A stretch of DNA of 64,000 bases, from the NCBI GenBank assembly GCA_963556255.1, contig OY744611.1, forward strand, positions 39,822,944 through 39,886,943, written 5' to 3'. Source of the DNA: Allolobophora icterica (lineage: Eukaryota; Annelida; Clitellata; Crassiclitellata; Lumbricidae). Below are positions 24,991 through 37,818 of the stretch, one piece after another. The translations under genes were made by a program, and so were the position numbers. The stretch's first letter is position 1. Every line of letters begins with the position of its first letter. The notes under the pieces were generated by a model. It made no database searches. It was not told the DNA's origin and worked only from the letters and a program-made list of their open reading frames with translations.

Positions 24991-25565
24991 TGGTTGATTC
25001 ATGCATATAATGTATCATTCAATAATTCATCCACACATTCATATTTTCATTCATTCATTCATTCATCTGTCAATATTTCCTCACCCGATGCGATTTACAG
25101 AATCCGCAAGAAAATAATCTCATCGATTTGCGGGCGTGCACGGGGGAGATTCTATTCATTAGTTTTAATGGTCCGGCGCTACTTTAATCTCGCCGACGAC
25201 GTTGCACAGCGCCTCCTGGCGGGCATACAATCAAACGATTTGCCCTGTAATGGCAGCCAACGGACAACTTACCAACGATGCGTGAAAACGGACCCGCCTT
25301 GCGATGAGGAAAAAACAGGAGAAGAAGAAATAGGAGGCGGGGTATGGAATGAGGAGGCAGAAAGAGGATCGTCAAGAGGAAGACAAGAGGGAAAGAGGAG
25401 TGTGGGATGGAGTGCAAAGATTACGATTAGTGGAAAGGAAGGTGGACGGGTTTGGAGTGGAAATGAGATGGAATGAAAACAACGGAATAAGTGCGGAAGA
25501 TAATTATTATGAGCCATCGAACAACGGCAAGACCTCATTATTATTATTTTGATATTATTGTTATC
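24991..25565. other. Non-genic stretch
   Basis: Includes a short ATTC run (25046-25065). No gene identified. Confidence 0.5.
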
Positions 25566-25570
25566 ATTAC

Positions 25571-25817
<247 letters not shown>

Positions 25818-26195
25818 AAATGAAGGTATCTAATGCGAAAGGCATGACCCCGTAGCGAACCAAAATCAAGCGGCAGTCACTGTTAAATACCCAGAAAGTT
25901 GTGCCGCTAAAACAGGCAGGAAGCATATTGCTACCTAACTTTTAGCATTTACAATTACAGTTACAAGATCGATTGAAGTAGGTAAGTGTTAAATTACGAG
26001 ACCGAGTGACTGAGCAGACAGATGTTGAAGAAATTTACTTCAGCAGCTGAAAATAATCTCGGTTGTAGGTTTTGGCAGAATCAGAGAAAAGGAATTGGAT
26101 GACCTGGTGGAATATTGAATTAGAACTGATTTTAAGTACACTGGGAATTTCGTAATTCAAAACTTCTGGGTAGTAGTGAAATGAGAAGAGAGAAT
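25818..26195. other. Non-genic stretch
   Basis: Nothing recognisable. Confidence 0.5.
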
Positions 26196-26288
26196 GATGA
26201 AAAGGAAAAAAAACGGAGAAGGGATAGATGAGGAAGAGATCGAAGAAAGGGAAGGACTGCAATACACAGAGGAGAGGAAGGAGAGAAG

Positions 26289-26379
<91 letters not shown>

Positions 26380-26575
26380 GGAAGAGAATCTATTGTAAGA
26401 GGATGACGGAAAGAAATGGAAAAACACAGAGTGCGAAAGATTGAGAGAGAATGAGAATGAGAGTGAGAGAGTGAGAGAGAGAAATGCGAATAAGAGAGTG
26501 AGAGAGAGTGAAACGGAGAGAGAGATTGAAAGAGAGTGAGAAAGAGTGAGAGAGAGTGAGAGCGAGAGAGTTGTA
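26196..26575. repeat. GA-rich tract with pure (GA)n core
   Basis: (GA)n at 26291-26376 flanked by imperfect GAGAGTGAGA repeats. Confidence 0.95.
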
Positions 26576-27244
26576 TTGAACTAACGTCACAGTTGTGCTT
26601 TACAAATTCCACAGTGTCAACAGCAGCATAATTAATGTGAATTGACATTACCGCAGATGAAGTTTGGTTGATAGGTAAACATCTATTGACCTATTCTCTA
26701 TCACGGTTTTGACTGAGGTTCGAATCCCCTTACCCTTTCCCAGTTAATCCCATCTAGAAAATGACATAGCACCATACAGTCATATCCCCAACCAACGTCT
26801 CATCAAAGTGACATAGCGTCAAGTCGTCATGACCTCCCACCGGGTTGGCGTCAAGGCAACATGGCGTCACGTCATCATACCGTTAAGCTAAAATGGCGTC
26901 AACTTTCCGTCATATCTTGGCTGACGGTCCACCTACGAAATGCATCAATTTCATTAGCTGACTGTCCGTTAAACTGATAGAAGGACGTGTGACTGGTGAT
27001 CAGGAAAGCGATTCGCTTGACTGCTTCGTCCATTTCACGCTCTGTCGATTTGACTGTATGGTGGATGTGTGGTGATGGGTCGACCTTCAACCCCTACGTC
27101 CCGTAGTTCGAATCCCGTTGCGTCAATTATTACCCGTTGGATTTACAGTTGTGGACTCTGCTGGGTACTTGCTCGTTACAGGGCACGATGAAATAGGGTT
27201 TTCCGGGTCTTAAAGTCATTATTGCGTTTGTACGAAGTCCCCTT
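26576..27244. other. Non-genic stretch with two isolated B-box-like motifs
   Basis: AGGTTCGAATCCCC near 26715 and TAGTTCGAATCCC near 27106 resemble the RNA polymerase III B box, but neither has a convincing A box, so I call no tRNA or SINE. Confidence 0.4.
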
Positions 27245-27590
27245 TAACTGTATATGTATGTAAGTATGTATGTATGCATAAATGTATGCATGTATGTGTG
27301 TATGTTCATATGAATATATGTAGGTATATAAATGTATGAATGCAAGCATTAAAATATATACATGTATGTATGTATGTATGTATGTACGCTTGCAAGCATG
27401 CAAATATGCACTTATATATGTGTGTATGTATGTATGTATGTTTGTATGTATGTATGTATTTATTTATATATGTATGTATGTACGTATGTATGTATTTATG
27501 TATATTTGTGTGTATATATGTATGTATGTATGTAAGTATGTACCATGCAAGTCTGTACTTATTTATGCATGTATGCATGTATGTATGTAT
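27245..27590. repeat. (TATG)n microsatellite
   Basis: Long TATG/TGTA run with interruptions. On its right side it abuts a TTTGCATAGCGCC LINE-tail motif (27598-27612). Confidence 0.95.
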
Positions 27591-28034
27591 ATCGGGCTAT
27601 TTGCATAGCGCCTTCAAGACGCTTACAAATCGTGTTCGTGCGTTGAACATTCTCACAGGAGCCGCACAGAGTCTAGGAAAACCGAACACTTCAGAATCGA
27701 AGTCAAACATTGTCTAATGATCAGAAGTTCAACGAAAATCAATTTAAACGACACACTTTTAGAACCAAAAAGAACAGAGAATCCCCTTCTGCCGAGTCGT
27801 CGATCCATCGATCCATCGATACATCGATCGATCTATCGATCTATCGATCTGTACGTCCGTTCTTGCGTTCCTAACCTCATCCAGTCCCTCAGAGACTTAA
27901 GTACACGTATAAAAGTGTGATTGTGTCCGAGCATTTATATGGCGCCTCCGAGACCTTTGTTTACAACAACTGACATGCAGTTTGTCTCGCCTCGATAATA
28001 AATTCTTATTGGTCATCTCTTTTGTCGTCTTAAT
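27591..28034 (-). repeat. Two LINE/SINE tail remnants, minus strand
   Basis: GCATAGCGCCTTCAAGACGC near 27604 and ATTTATATGGCGCCTCCGAG near 27931 both resemble the inverted LINE terminus. The intervening DNA is not recognisable. Confidence 0.45.
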
Positions 28035-28234
28035 CATCGTCGTCGTCGTACTCAGCAACAACAACAGTTTCACCGATACCATCATCAATATCGTCATCAA
28101 TACCATCATCAATGTCATCATCATTATCATCATCACTATCATCATTGACATCACAATAAATTTCACCATCAATTGTCATTTTCAATATCATCATCAATAT
28201 TATCATCAATAGCATCCTGAATATCATTGCCAAT

Positions 28235-28278
<44 letters not shown>

Positions 28279-28339
28279 AATTATGAATATGATCATCAAT
28301 ATCATCATCAATTCCACCACCACCACCACCACCACCACT

Positions 28340-28371
<32 letters not shown>

Positions 28372-28429
28372 AATTATGAATATGATCATCAATATCATCA
28401 TCAATTCCACCACCACCACCACCACCACT

Positions 28430-28497
<68 letters not shown>

Positions 28498-28660
28498 ACC
28501 ATCACCAATATATTTTCATCAAATATAGTTATCACTATAGTCATTAACATCACAATCAGTTTCACCATAAATTTCATCATCATAATATCATCAATTGCAT
28601 CGTCAATGTCTTTTTCATCAATATCATCATCGACATCATCGTCAACATAATCAACGATAT
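28035..28660. repeat. (ATC)n/(ACC)n microsatellite with 105-bp internal duplication
   Basis: ATC and CAC runs. A block containing ATAATTATGAATATGATCAT then a CACCAC run occurs near 28276 and again near 28370. Confidence 0.95.
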
Positions 28661-29040
28661 CTTTGTTATTTTTGCAAGAATAAATGTGTTTGTAACTTGA
28701 AAATGTTGGGATAATAGTTAGATTATAGAATTCTATGCTTTGAAGAATAGGCCTATCAGTCATTTGCAGCTGTGGCGCAGGCTATTATAATTTATTACAT
28801 TCTAATCATCGCTCAACCTTTGATTAATTCAATCGGCGTTTTTTAAATTTTATACTGAACCGCAGCAGAACTATGCACTGGCCGGCCCCCGCGAAACCTA
28901 TGGGTTCCGCGGAACCCCGAATGAAAACTACTGTCTAGGGTTAGAGTGATAAACTGTCCAATCAAGTGGAAGGTCGGAAAGGAGGACAGATCCCGCAATG
29001 GAAGAAATCTATTTCTATATTTATCTCCACTTGTGTCCCC
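28661..29040. other. Non-genic stretch
   Basis: No supported gene. A palindromic GTTCCGCGGAAC near 28904 is noted. Confidence 0.5.
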
Positions 29041-29275
29041 ATCCGACTCAGCTATAATAAATGCACTGATCGTACACTATACCTACAGTGATATTAGACG
29101 GCGAGGGAAAAGGCTAATCATTCGATCTCATATGCTGAGGCTAAGAAAATGCTGAGGCTAAAACAATGAAGTCGCTAGCAATTAATACCTAAGGTCGCCT
29201 CTAGAGCCTGGTTTAAGGGACTGTCCTTTTTCTTCTCTTCTTCGGCTGGACGAGTTCGTGATTTAGCGCTAAATA
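29041..29275 (+). mobile_element. Family A SINE, plus-strand copy
   Basis: Same order of segments as the reverse complement of 12390-12560: CTCAGCTATAATAAATGCAC, GCTGAGGCTAAGAAAATG (twice), AATGAAGTCGCTAGCA, TTTAAGGGACTGTCC and TTCTTCTCTTCTTCGGC. Confidence 0.6.
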
Positions 29276-29407
29276 GACTGGTCCCACGGACTGCTTGTCA
29301 CATCTGCTGTGGCCAACTCAGTTGGTTTGAAACTGGAACAGTGACACTGAACTCGGTCGTGCAATCGAACCCCATCGACTTTTGCAGAAGTACAATGATG
29401 TATTCTT

Positions 29408-31011
<1,604 letters not shown>

Positions 31012-31083
<72 letters not shown>

Positions 31084-31565
31084 ACATACATACATACATA
31101 TTATATACTAGCTGGTTTACCCGGCGTTGCCCGGGGTTATAAGTTTCAATCCCTGTAGCGAATAAGCAACAAATTTAGGTATAAGTTTAAATCCGTGTAG
31201 CGAATAAGGAAGAAATTTAGGCGACCTGTGGGGGAGACTGAGTGGAAGAGGCGAGCTGGGGCGTTATGCGCATCATTAATGACGTTGGGGAATACCGGCG
31301 CCATAAATAGAACCGCTTTGCAGTGGAGGCGGCGAGCTGGGGCGTGATGGACGGTCGGTTGGGTAGAGTTTTTGGTGATTTTCACCATGTTGGCGGTGAA
31401 AAGGGGATACGCGAACCCCTCCACTGGGTGTCCGATGCCGAGGCCGACACAGTAGTGAAGGTTTCGAGTGAAAAGGTGCAAAATTGTAGAAGTTAAGCCC
31501 GGTCAAACAGACAGAGAGACAGACAGACAGACAGAATTCTCGCTTTATTTATATAGATAGACTGA
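31012..31565. repeat. (AT)n array and ACCCGGCGTTGCCCGG repeat element
   Basis: AT array 31012-31080. From 31110 (CTAGCTGGTTTACCCGGCG) to about 31558 (TTTATTTATATAGATAG) lies a dispersed-repeat type I have seen in many invertebrate genomes, containing a tandemly repeated GTGTAGCGAATAAG segment and a GACA run. I cannot assign its class with confidence. Confidence 0.5.
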
Positions 31566-33077
31566 TAGCACACATACAATTATAAAAAAGCTCCCCAAAA
31601 ATTCCGAATTTTTTTAGGCCCCCATATCCGGCACTGGATATGTGTACCTCCGACAGGAAGGACAGTGGAAACACTATTATATATATATACAATACAGTGT
31701 GTCTGGTATATTATAATACACGCTATCAGATACAACATACATTAAATACTATTATATTACATATTATATAGGGGCCTATACTATTATATATACATAAATC
31801 CTTTTCGTGCACGCATCCATATATTCTAATACTGTGTATATATATATGTGTGTGTGTGTCTGTACGTGTATATATGTGTGTCTTTTTCCTATCGGAGTTA
31901 CATGTATCTGCCGTCTGTGTGTGAAATTCTAGACGGGGGACGTGTCGTGTTGAACTGCACTCTTTCCTGACCCATAGGCTGCGCTGTCGAGTGCTCGTAT
32001 GAACGTCGTTGTCCATTTCTGCACTTCTTATAGGCACCCGGCGCCGATAATGCTCCATTCAACGCCACCGGAAATACGAGCGATATTCGGACGGTCTAGA
32101 ATTCGATGCCGACGCATGATGGAAAACGTCGTCGAGATTTCAGGACAATCCCCTTCTCCCCTTCCCTCTCCCACCCCCTTCTTAGCGGCGAGTCCAGACA
32201 GCCCGCAGACCCCTCCGCCGATTTTCTCCTCCTCCTCCGCCCTCCCCGTTTCTCCCAGCATTCAAAGCGGCTGCGAGCTGCTCCGCGGGAACTCTGGGAA
32301 ATCGCGTGAACGGATATGAAGTCGTTTTGAAAAGACATATCGAGCGAAGGACCGCTCTCTGCTTAAGCAAGCAATTTATCGACCGCTTTCCGCAGCAGTC
32401 AATCAATTTATTTATATTTATATATCACATTTTCACGTATATAAAATGTAATATATGTGTATATATAGAGGTCAATAACTATTATATCAGCGTAGGGACA
32501 AAAGCGTAATAGGGTTCGTCTGCGTCTGGGTCTGAATGGAAGGCCACAGTCAAGTGTATCGAAAATATTATTGTGTTGTTCGTGGCTTTGCTGTTCTCAT
32601 GGTGTGCTGTTTAAAACAGCTTCACTGGCTGACTGTTCGGAACTGGACGAGAAATTATCGTTAGAGCCCGGGTTCTCCGTTTTTCTTTCGGTATATTCGT
32701 TCTTTCCTCCATTAGATATAGCTTACTGTTTTCCATCGTATGAAATAGAGAATCCGGAATAAGTAGATGATCATATCCGCATCCACTGTTAGGCCTAGGC
32801 CTATATTCACGCGTAATTTCCGTTCTTTCTTTCACCCACATCTTACCCGTCTTGATATTGCTTGATTTTCTCAAAGATTATTATGCTCCAATGTCCGGAC
32901 AGAGTCTACGCCAATACAATTGACATCAGAATGGTTGAAATCTCGAATGATTTTTTGATCCAAACATTTACCAAATCACATTCACTCACTCAATCACTCA
33001 ATCATACTGTCCATCAGTCAGTCAGTCAATCGTTCACTCAGTCACTCACTAACTGACTCAATGACTCACACACTCAC
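31566..33077. other. Non-genic stretch with CpG-rich segment
   Basis: 32030-32315 is CpG-rich with an ETS-like CACCGGAAATAC and C/T runs, and could be a promoter or a decayed exon. I cannot place either. 32975-33077 is a CACT/CAAT simple repeat into which the next element inserted. Confidence 0.45.
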
Positions 33078-33800
33078 TGTCGCGTGAGGAGATCGACGAC
33101 AACGACGAGATGTCATCATCATCATGATAGAGTCGTCGTTGGCGGTCGAGATGGAATGATGACGGACGAAAGCCAGTCCCCACTTGGTCAACAATGAAGA
33201 CAGCGAGGCCGAGGCGTAATCGGACACCACACAGCCAAGGTGTAATAGGACACCTCGTGGCTAGGGTGTAACCAAACACCGCCCGCGCTGCAGGCGAGCG
33301 ACGACCCGCGTCTCGAAGAGCAACCTGACACTAATTGGCGATAGCATGACGTGGGGAGGGGGCGGACCGACGGACGCTGGAGTTCCTACATAACCGAAGG
33401 GAAAGGAGAATACGGGACTTGTACTACTGACGAGCGCGACGTGAGAACAACGGTCGAGCGATCAACATCGAGAGGAGCGACCAGCGGCGGCGGCAGAGTA
33501 TAGTCCGTCAGATTCAGAGACTGACGCGAAGAACGATCTGTAGTTAGGCTGTACGAAGCAACATTTGAGATAGTCCGATTTAATAACTAAACGCTTTAAT
33601 ACTACGTGAAAGTTCCCGTAGAGTTAGTGTATATATTTGTTTCTTTAATTAAATACTTTTATTAATTAAACAAAGTGCGTCGTGAATCTTCTAAAGAAAA
33701 GTTAGGCACATTAATTAAAAGTGCAAGTAAAAGAACAAGCGAGTCGAGGGTCGACATCAACACACGGCAAACACACGACAGGCGACCTTCGATCGCGACA
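33078..33800 (+). repeat. 5' LTR, 723 bp
   Basis: Direct repeat of 36505-37227. The differences I see are AACCAAACACC vs AACCAGACACC, and GATCGCGACA vs GATAGCGACA at the 3' end. Confidence 0.95.
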
Positions 33801-33801
33801 T

Positions 33802-33820
33802 TGGCGCAGTCGACAGGATT
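33802..33820 (+). promoter_or_regulatory. Primer binding site, tRNA-Ser type
   Basis: TGGCGCAGTCGACAGGATT begins 1 nt after the 5' LTR and resembles the complement of the tRNA-Ser 3' end (with CCA), with about one mismatch. The assignment rests on recalled tRNA-Ser sequences. Confidence 0.65.
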
Positions 33821-34103
33821 TCCAACTGAAGACGTCACGACGAAGAACGGAACCGGAAACGGAACGAGGAATCTCAACAGATCGGGACCAGCGGCGAACA
33901 CAACCCTTCGCAACTGGAGAAGTCGAGTGCCGGACTCCTGAGGACGAAGGACTCGAAGGAACCGACAGCAACAGGCAAGGACGAGGAACAAGAGCGCCAA
34001 CGGACGACCGACCATCGCTAGCAACGACGGACGGGAGTGGCAACGGAGGACAGCGGATCAGCCAAGATACCAAAAGACGGAGCACGCGCGACGTATTCAG
34101 AGG

Positions 34104-34308
34104 GTAAGTCCTTACTGGTAGTCGTGGTAATCTGTGAGGTTGCGGTTGAGGTCTGGATGAGGATTGGTGTGCGAATAGCCGAGGCTTTTGCGTAGCTCCT
34201 TTTTACTCAGTTCTGTTCTTGTTGTATTCTGGTAGATTTTAGGATGTTGTTTTCTTTGATTTCTGACCAGCGGTGACTCTCCTCTAACTTACTTATCTTT
34301 TTCTATTA
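34104..34308 (+). other. Candidate intron in the retrotransposon leader
   Basis: CAGAGG|GTAAGTCC near 34107 is a strong donor. CTTATCTTTTTCTATTAG near 34309 is a strong pyrimidine tract and acceptor, 18 bp before the Gag ATG (34327). Splicing would shorten the leader without touching Gag. Confidence 0.4.
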
Positions 34309-34326
34309 GTGAGCGGACTGTTGGAT

Positions 34327-34935
34327 ATGGATAAGTTGTCGGCATGGAAAAGAATGATGGTGCGGAACATACCCCATCACAGACTAGTCGCATATCTGAT
34401 AAAGATGGGACTAGGAGAGAAGGAATTGGATCCCATGAATATGAACCAGCTCCGAGAGGCTAGCGCGGAAATAATTGTTTCTGGACGGGAGGCCCCGCCA
34501 GAAGTAAGTGAGGAAGTAAGCACAGGTAGCCTAGATAGCATTATTAGCTCGACAGTGCAGAGGCAGCTAGTCGAGCTCAAACGATTAAAATACGAGAGAA
34601 AGGAAGCGGAGAGAGCGGAGAGGAGAAAAGAAGAGGAGGAGGAAAGGCAGAGAAGAATCGAAGAAGAGAGAGAGAGGAAACTAGAAGAGGAAGAAGAAAG
34701 GCAGAGAAGAGAAGAGAGAGAGGAAGCGGAGAAACTGAGGAAAGAAGAAAAGGGGGAAACGGAGAAGCAGAGGAGAGAAGAGAGAGAGGAAGCGGAGAAG
34801 AGACTCAGGCTGCTTGAGGAGAGAGCGGAGAGGAGAATGGAAGAGAAGGAGGAAAGGCAGAGAAGGATCGAAGAAGAGAGAGAGAGGAGACTAAAAGAGA
34901 AAGAAGAGAGACAGAGGCTCCTTGGGGAGAAGTAG
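34327..34935 (+). pseudogene. Gag N-terminal part, ended by an in-frame stop
   Basis: The ATG at 34327 opens a Gag whose first 45 residues parallel the complete element's Gag (HHRLVAYLIKMGL and MNQLREA against the equivalent block). A coiled coil of Glu/Arg/Lys repeats follows. A TAG at 34933-34935 falls where sister repeat units have CAG, so it looks like a point mutation. The same frame is open again immediately after it. Confidence 0.8.
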
Positions 34936-36312
34936 GCTGAGAAGCTCAGGATGATTGGGGAGGAGAGCAGGCTACTTGAGGAGAAGCAGGCTGAGAGATT
35001 AAGGTTTCAGGAGAAGTTGAGGAAAGAAGAAAAGGAGGAAACAGAGAGACTCAGAATGCTAGAGGAAAAGCAGGCTGAGAAGCTCAGGCTTCAGGAGGAG
35101 AAGCAGAGGAGAGAAGAGAAAGAGGAAGCAGAGAAATTAAGGCTTCAGGAGGAGAAACGGAGGAGAGAAGAAAAGGAGGAAGCGGAGAGATTGAGGAAAG
35201 AAGAAAAGGAGGAAACAGAGAAACTCAGAATGCTAGAGGAAAACCAGGCTGAGAAGCTCAGGCTTCAGGAGGAGAAGCAGAGGAGAGAAGAGAAAGAGGA
35301 AGCAGAGAAATTAAGGCTTCAGGAGGAGAAACGGAGGAAAGAAGAAAGGGAGGAAACAGAGAGACTCAGAATGCTAGAGGAAAAGCAGGCTGAGAAGCTC
35401 AGGCTTCAGGAGGAGAAGCAGAGGAGAGAAGAGAAAGAGGAAGCGGAAAGATTGAGGAGAGAAGAGAAAGAGGAAGCAGAGAAATTAAGGCTTCAGGAGG
35501 AGAAGCGGAGGAGAGAAGAAAAGGAGGAGGCAGAGAAGAGAGAGAAGGAAGTCCGAAAGGAAAGGGACGCAGAGAGGAGACTCAGAGACGAAAGGGACTA
35601 TAACTTAAGGCATTCGGTCGTAGGACGAATGAAAACGTATAGTGAAAGCATGCGAGGACTCTTACCGAGATTCCCAAGCGACCATGCGCAAATCCCTGGT
35701 TTCTTTGTGCTTTGTGAAAGGTCATTCGACTCTTGCGCTGTCCCGGACGACCTTCGAAGCAGATTACTCTTGACCTGGCGAGATAATCATGCCAGACCAG
35801 TGACAGCCAGAATTCTCACTGACTGGACCCAGAAATCGGTGCCCGCTAAAATACCCTGGCGAGCTGAACACCAAAAGGCGCTAGATAAACTTATGCACGA
35901 TTTGAATAACGCTGTATGTTTGCAGACAATTGACTACGGCAGAGAGTTTGGTCTATCGACTGACGCTTCAGACAAAGCAGTCGGTTGCTGCCTATTCCAA
36001 ATTCAAGACGATGGAACAGAACGGCCAATATGTTTTGCCAGTTCTAAATTAGATGCTACGCAAGCGCGTTGGTCCACTGTGGAACGCGAAGCGTATGCTG
36101 TAATCTTTGCGTTGAAGAAGTTTAGGAATTGGATTTTTATGTCAAGGACCACCCTCTATTCTGATCACAACCCCTTGACTTTCCTAACTGCTTCTACGCC
36201 CACAAGTGCTAAACTTGCGAGATGGGCTCTGGCACTCCAGGACTTTGATATCGCTTTTAAATATCGACCTGGGGCGCTGAACATTCCCGCTGATCTTTTG
36301 TCCAGACTATGA
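34936..36312 (+). pseudogene. Gag coiled coil fused in frame to pol RNase H
   Basis: Continues the frame of the preceding entry. Tandem coiled-coil repeats (to about 35540) are followed by the conserved Gag block with FPSDHAQIPGFF (35680-35705). Near 35800-35820 the sequence jumps from Gag (LRSRLLLTW) to the end of the reverse transcriptase/RNase H region (ILTDWTQ, PWRAEHQKAL). RNase H residues are present: LSTDASDKAVGCCLF, VEREAYAVIFALK, YSDHNPLTFL and a terminal ADLLSRL. The zinc knuckle, protease, integrase and nearly all reverse transcriptase are missing. The junction keeps frame. Any movement would need proteins supplied by another element. Confidence 0.88.
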
Positions 36313-36504
36313 TTGAGGAGAAGGCGGACTACCATGTAAGGCACCGCGACAACTGTAAATAATAATTACTAACTGTGTTGTTATTTTGTAATTTTTATGG
36401 GAACGACGAGGACATGGTCTGGAGGAAATCAATGGAGGGAACGGCATCATTCTCAGCCGGGAGGCGAACCAATGACTGGCTTTGTCCTCCCCCGGGAATG
36501 GAGG
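36313..36504 (+). other. 3' untranslated region and polypurine tract
   Basis: Short spacer ending CCCCGGGAATGGAGG directly before the 3' LTR. Confidence 0.7.
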
Positions 36505-37227
36505 TGTCGCGTGAGGAGATCGACGACAACGACGAGATGTCATCATCATCATGATAGAGTCGTCGTTGGCGGTCGAGATGGAATGATGACGGACGAAAGC
36601 CAGTCCCCACTTGGTCAACAATGAAGACAGCGAGGCCGAGGCGTAATCGGACACCACACAGCCAAGGTGTAATAGGACACCTCGTGGCTAGGGTGTAACC
36701 AGACACCGCCCGCGCTGCAGGCGAGCGACGACCCGCGTCTCGAAGAGCAACCTGACACTAATTGGCGATAGCATGACGTGGGGAGGGGGCGGACCGACGG
36801 ACGCTGGAGTTCCTACATAACCGAAGGGAAAGGAGAATACGGGACTTGTACTACTGACGAGCGCGACGTGAGAACAACGGTCGAGCGATCAACATCGAGA
36901 GGAGCGACCAGCGGCGGCGGCAGAGTATAGTCCGTCAGATTCAGAGACTGACGCGAAGAACGATCTGTAGTTAGGCTGTACGAAGCAACATTTGAGATAG
37001 TCCGATTTAATAACTAAACGCTTTAATACTACGTGAAAGTTCCCGTAGAGTTAGTGTATATATTTGTTTCTTTAATTAAATACTTTTATTAATTAAACAA
37101 AGTGCGTCGTGAATCTTCTAAAGAAAAGTTAGGCACATTAATTAAAAGTGCAAGTAAAAGAACAAGCGAGTCGAGGGTCGACATCAACACACGGCAAACA
37201 CACGACAGGCGACCTTCGATAGCGACA
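36505..37227 (+). repeat. 3' LTR, 723 bp
   Basis: Same length as 33078-33800, followed by the right CTCAC duplication and resumed CACT/CAAT repeats. Confidence 0.95.
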
Positions 37228-37358
37228 CTCACTCATTCAATCAATCATCAATCAATCAGTTAATCAATCAATCACTCAATCTTTTTTACCATTTCACACA
37301 ATCGCACTCATTTCACACACACTCTCACTCACTCATCTACACAACAAATCTCTCACAC

Positions 37359-37747
37359 CAGTGTGAGAATTGTAGAAAAAAGACTGGGGGGTTAGACTTT
37401 GAAGAGTTTCATCCATGTGTGGAGTTGAATATTATATCTGTATTATGCAAACTGAGAAAATTCAACAATACAAAAGAAAGCTTAAACCCCTTAAAGTAAT
37501 GAAATCACAAAATTTATTAGTATACAATTCACATGGTCACAAATCTCACAATAAACCAGAGCATAACTTTATTAGTAACTCACAAAGTGAATTTTGAAAA
37601 AAATGCTGAAGTATATGCACAATATAATCAAACTAGCACAACTGAAGGCGTTGGAAGCGACCCTTGGGGTGTGCAACAAAAGTTTGAACTGGGAGTCCTA
37701 AGAAAGACTAGGGGTTTGAACCTCAACCCCCGACAATTCTCACCCTG
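37359..37747. mobile_element. hAT-type MITE, 389 bp (CAGTGTGAGAATTG family, copy 1)
   Basis: Ends CAGTGTGAGAATTGT and ACAATTCTCACCCTG (inverted), with exact 8-bp flanks TCTCACAC at 37351-37358 and 37748-37755. A second copy with different exact flanks is at 58022-58405. The two share their internal sequence (TATACAATTCACATGGTCAC). Confidence 0.93.
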
Positions 37748-37818
37748 TCTCACACCGACACAATCTCTCACCCAGCCACTTGCTCACTTGATCGCCCTCT
37801 CCTTTACGCATCCCTTCC

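Larger units (their letters stand above)
33078..37227 (+). mobile_element. Internally deleted Gmr1-like LTR retrotransposon
   Basis: A 4150-bp element with 723-bp LTRs (two differences noticed), flanked by CTCAC on both sides (33073-33077 and 37228-37232). The LTRs begin TGTCGCGTGA and end GCGACA. A tRNA-Ser-type primer site lies at 33802-33820, and a purine-rich GGGAATGGAGG abuts the 3' LTR. Only the Gag N-terminal part and the RNase H end of pol remain. RNase H is the last domain before the 3' LTR, as in the complete element at 4259, so this is another Gmr1-like family. It differs from that element in LTR sequence and primer. Confidence 0.92.

Noticed and set aside
26700..27120. tRNA genes at the two B-box-like motifs
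   Set aside because: No matching A box, cloverleaf or acceptor stem could be found at the right distance.
31110..31565. Assigning the ACCCGGCGTTGCCCGG repeat to a named retroelement class
   Set aside because: I recognise it only as a widespread invertebrate repeat; no coding domain or target duplication is visible to choose a class.
33721..34107. 128-codon frame in the LTR/leader of the second element
   Set aside because: Starts inside the 5' LTR, has no recognisable domain, composition typical of non-coding leader, and ends at a likely splice donor.
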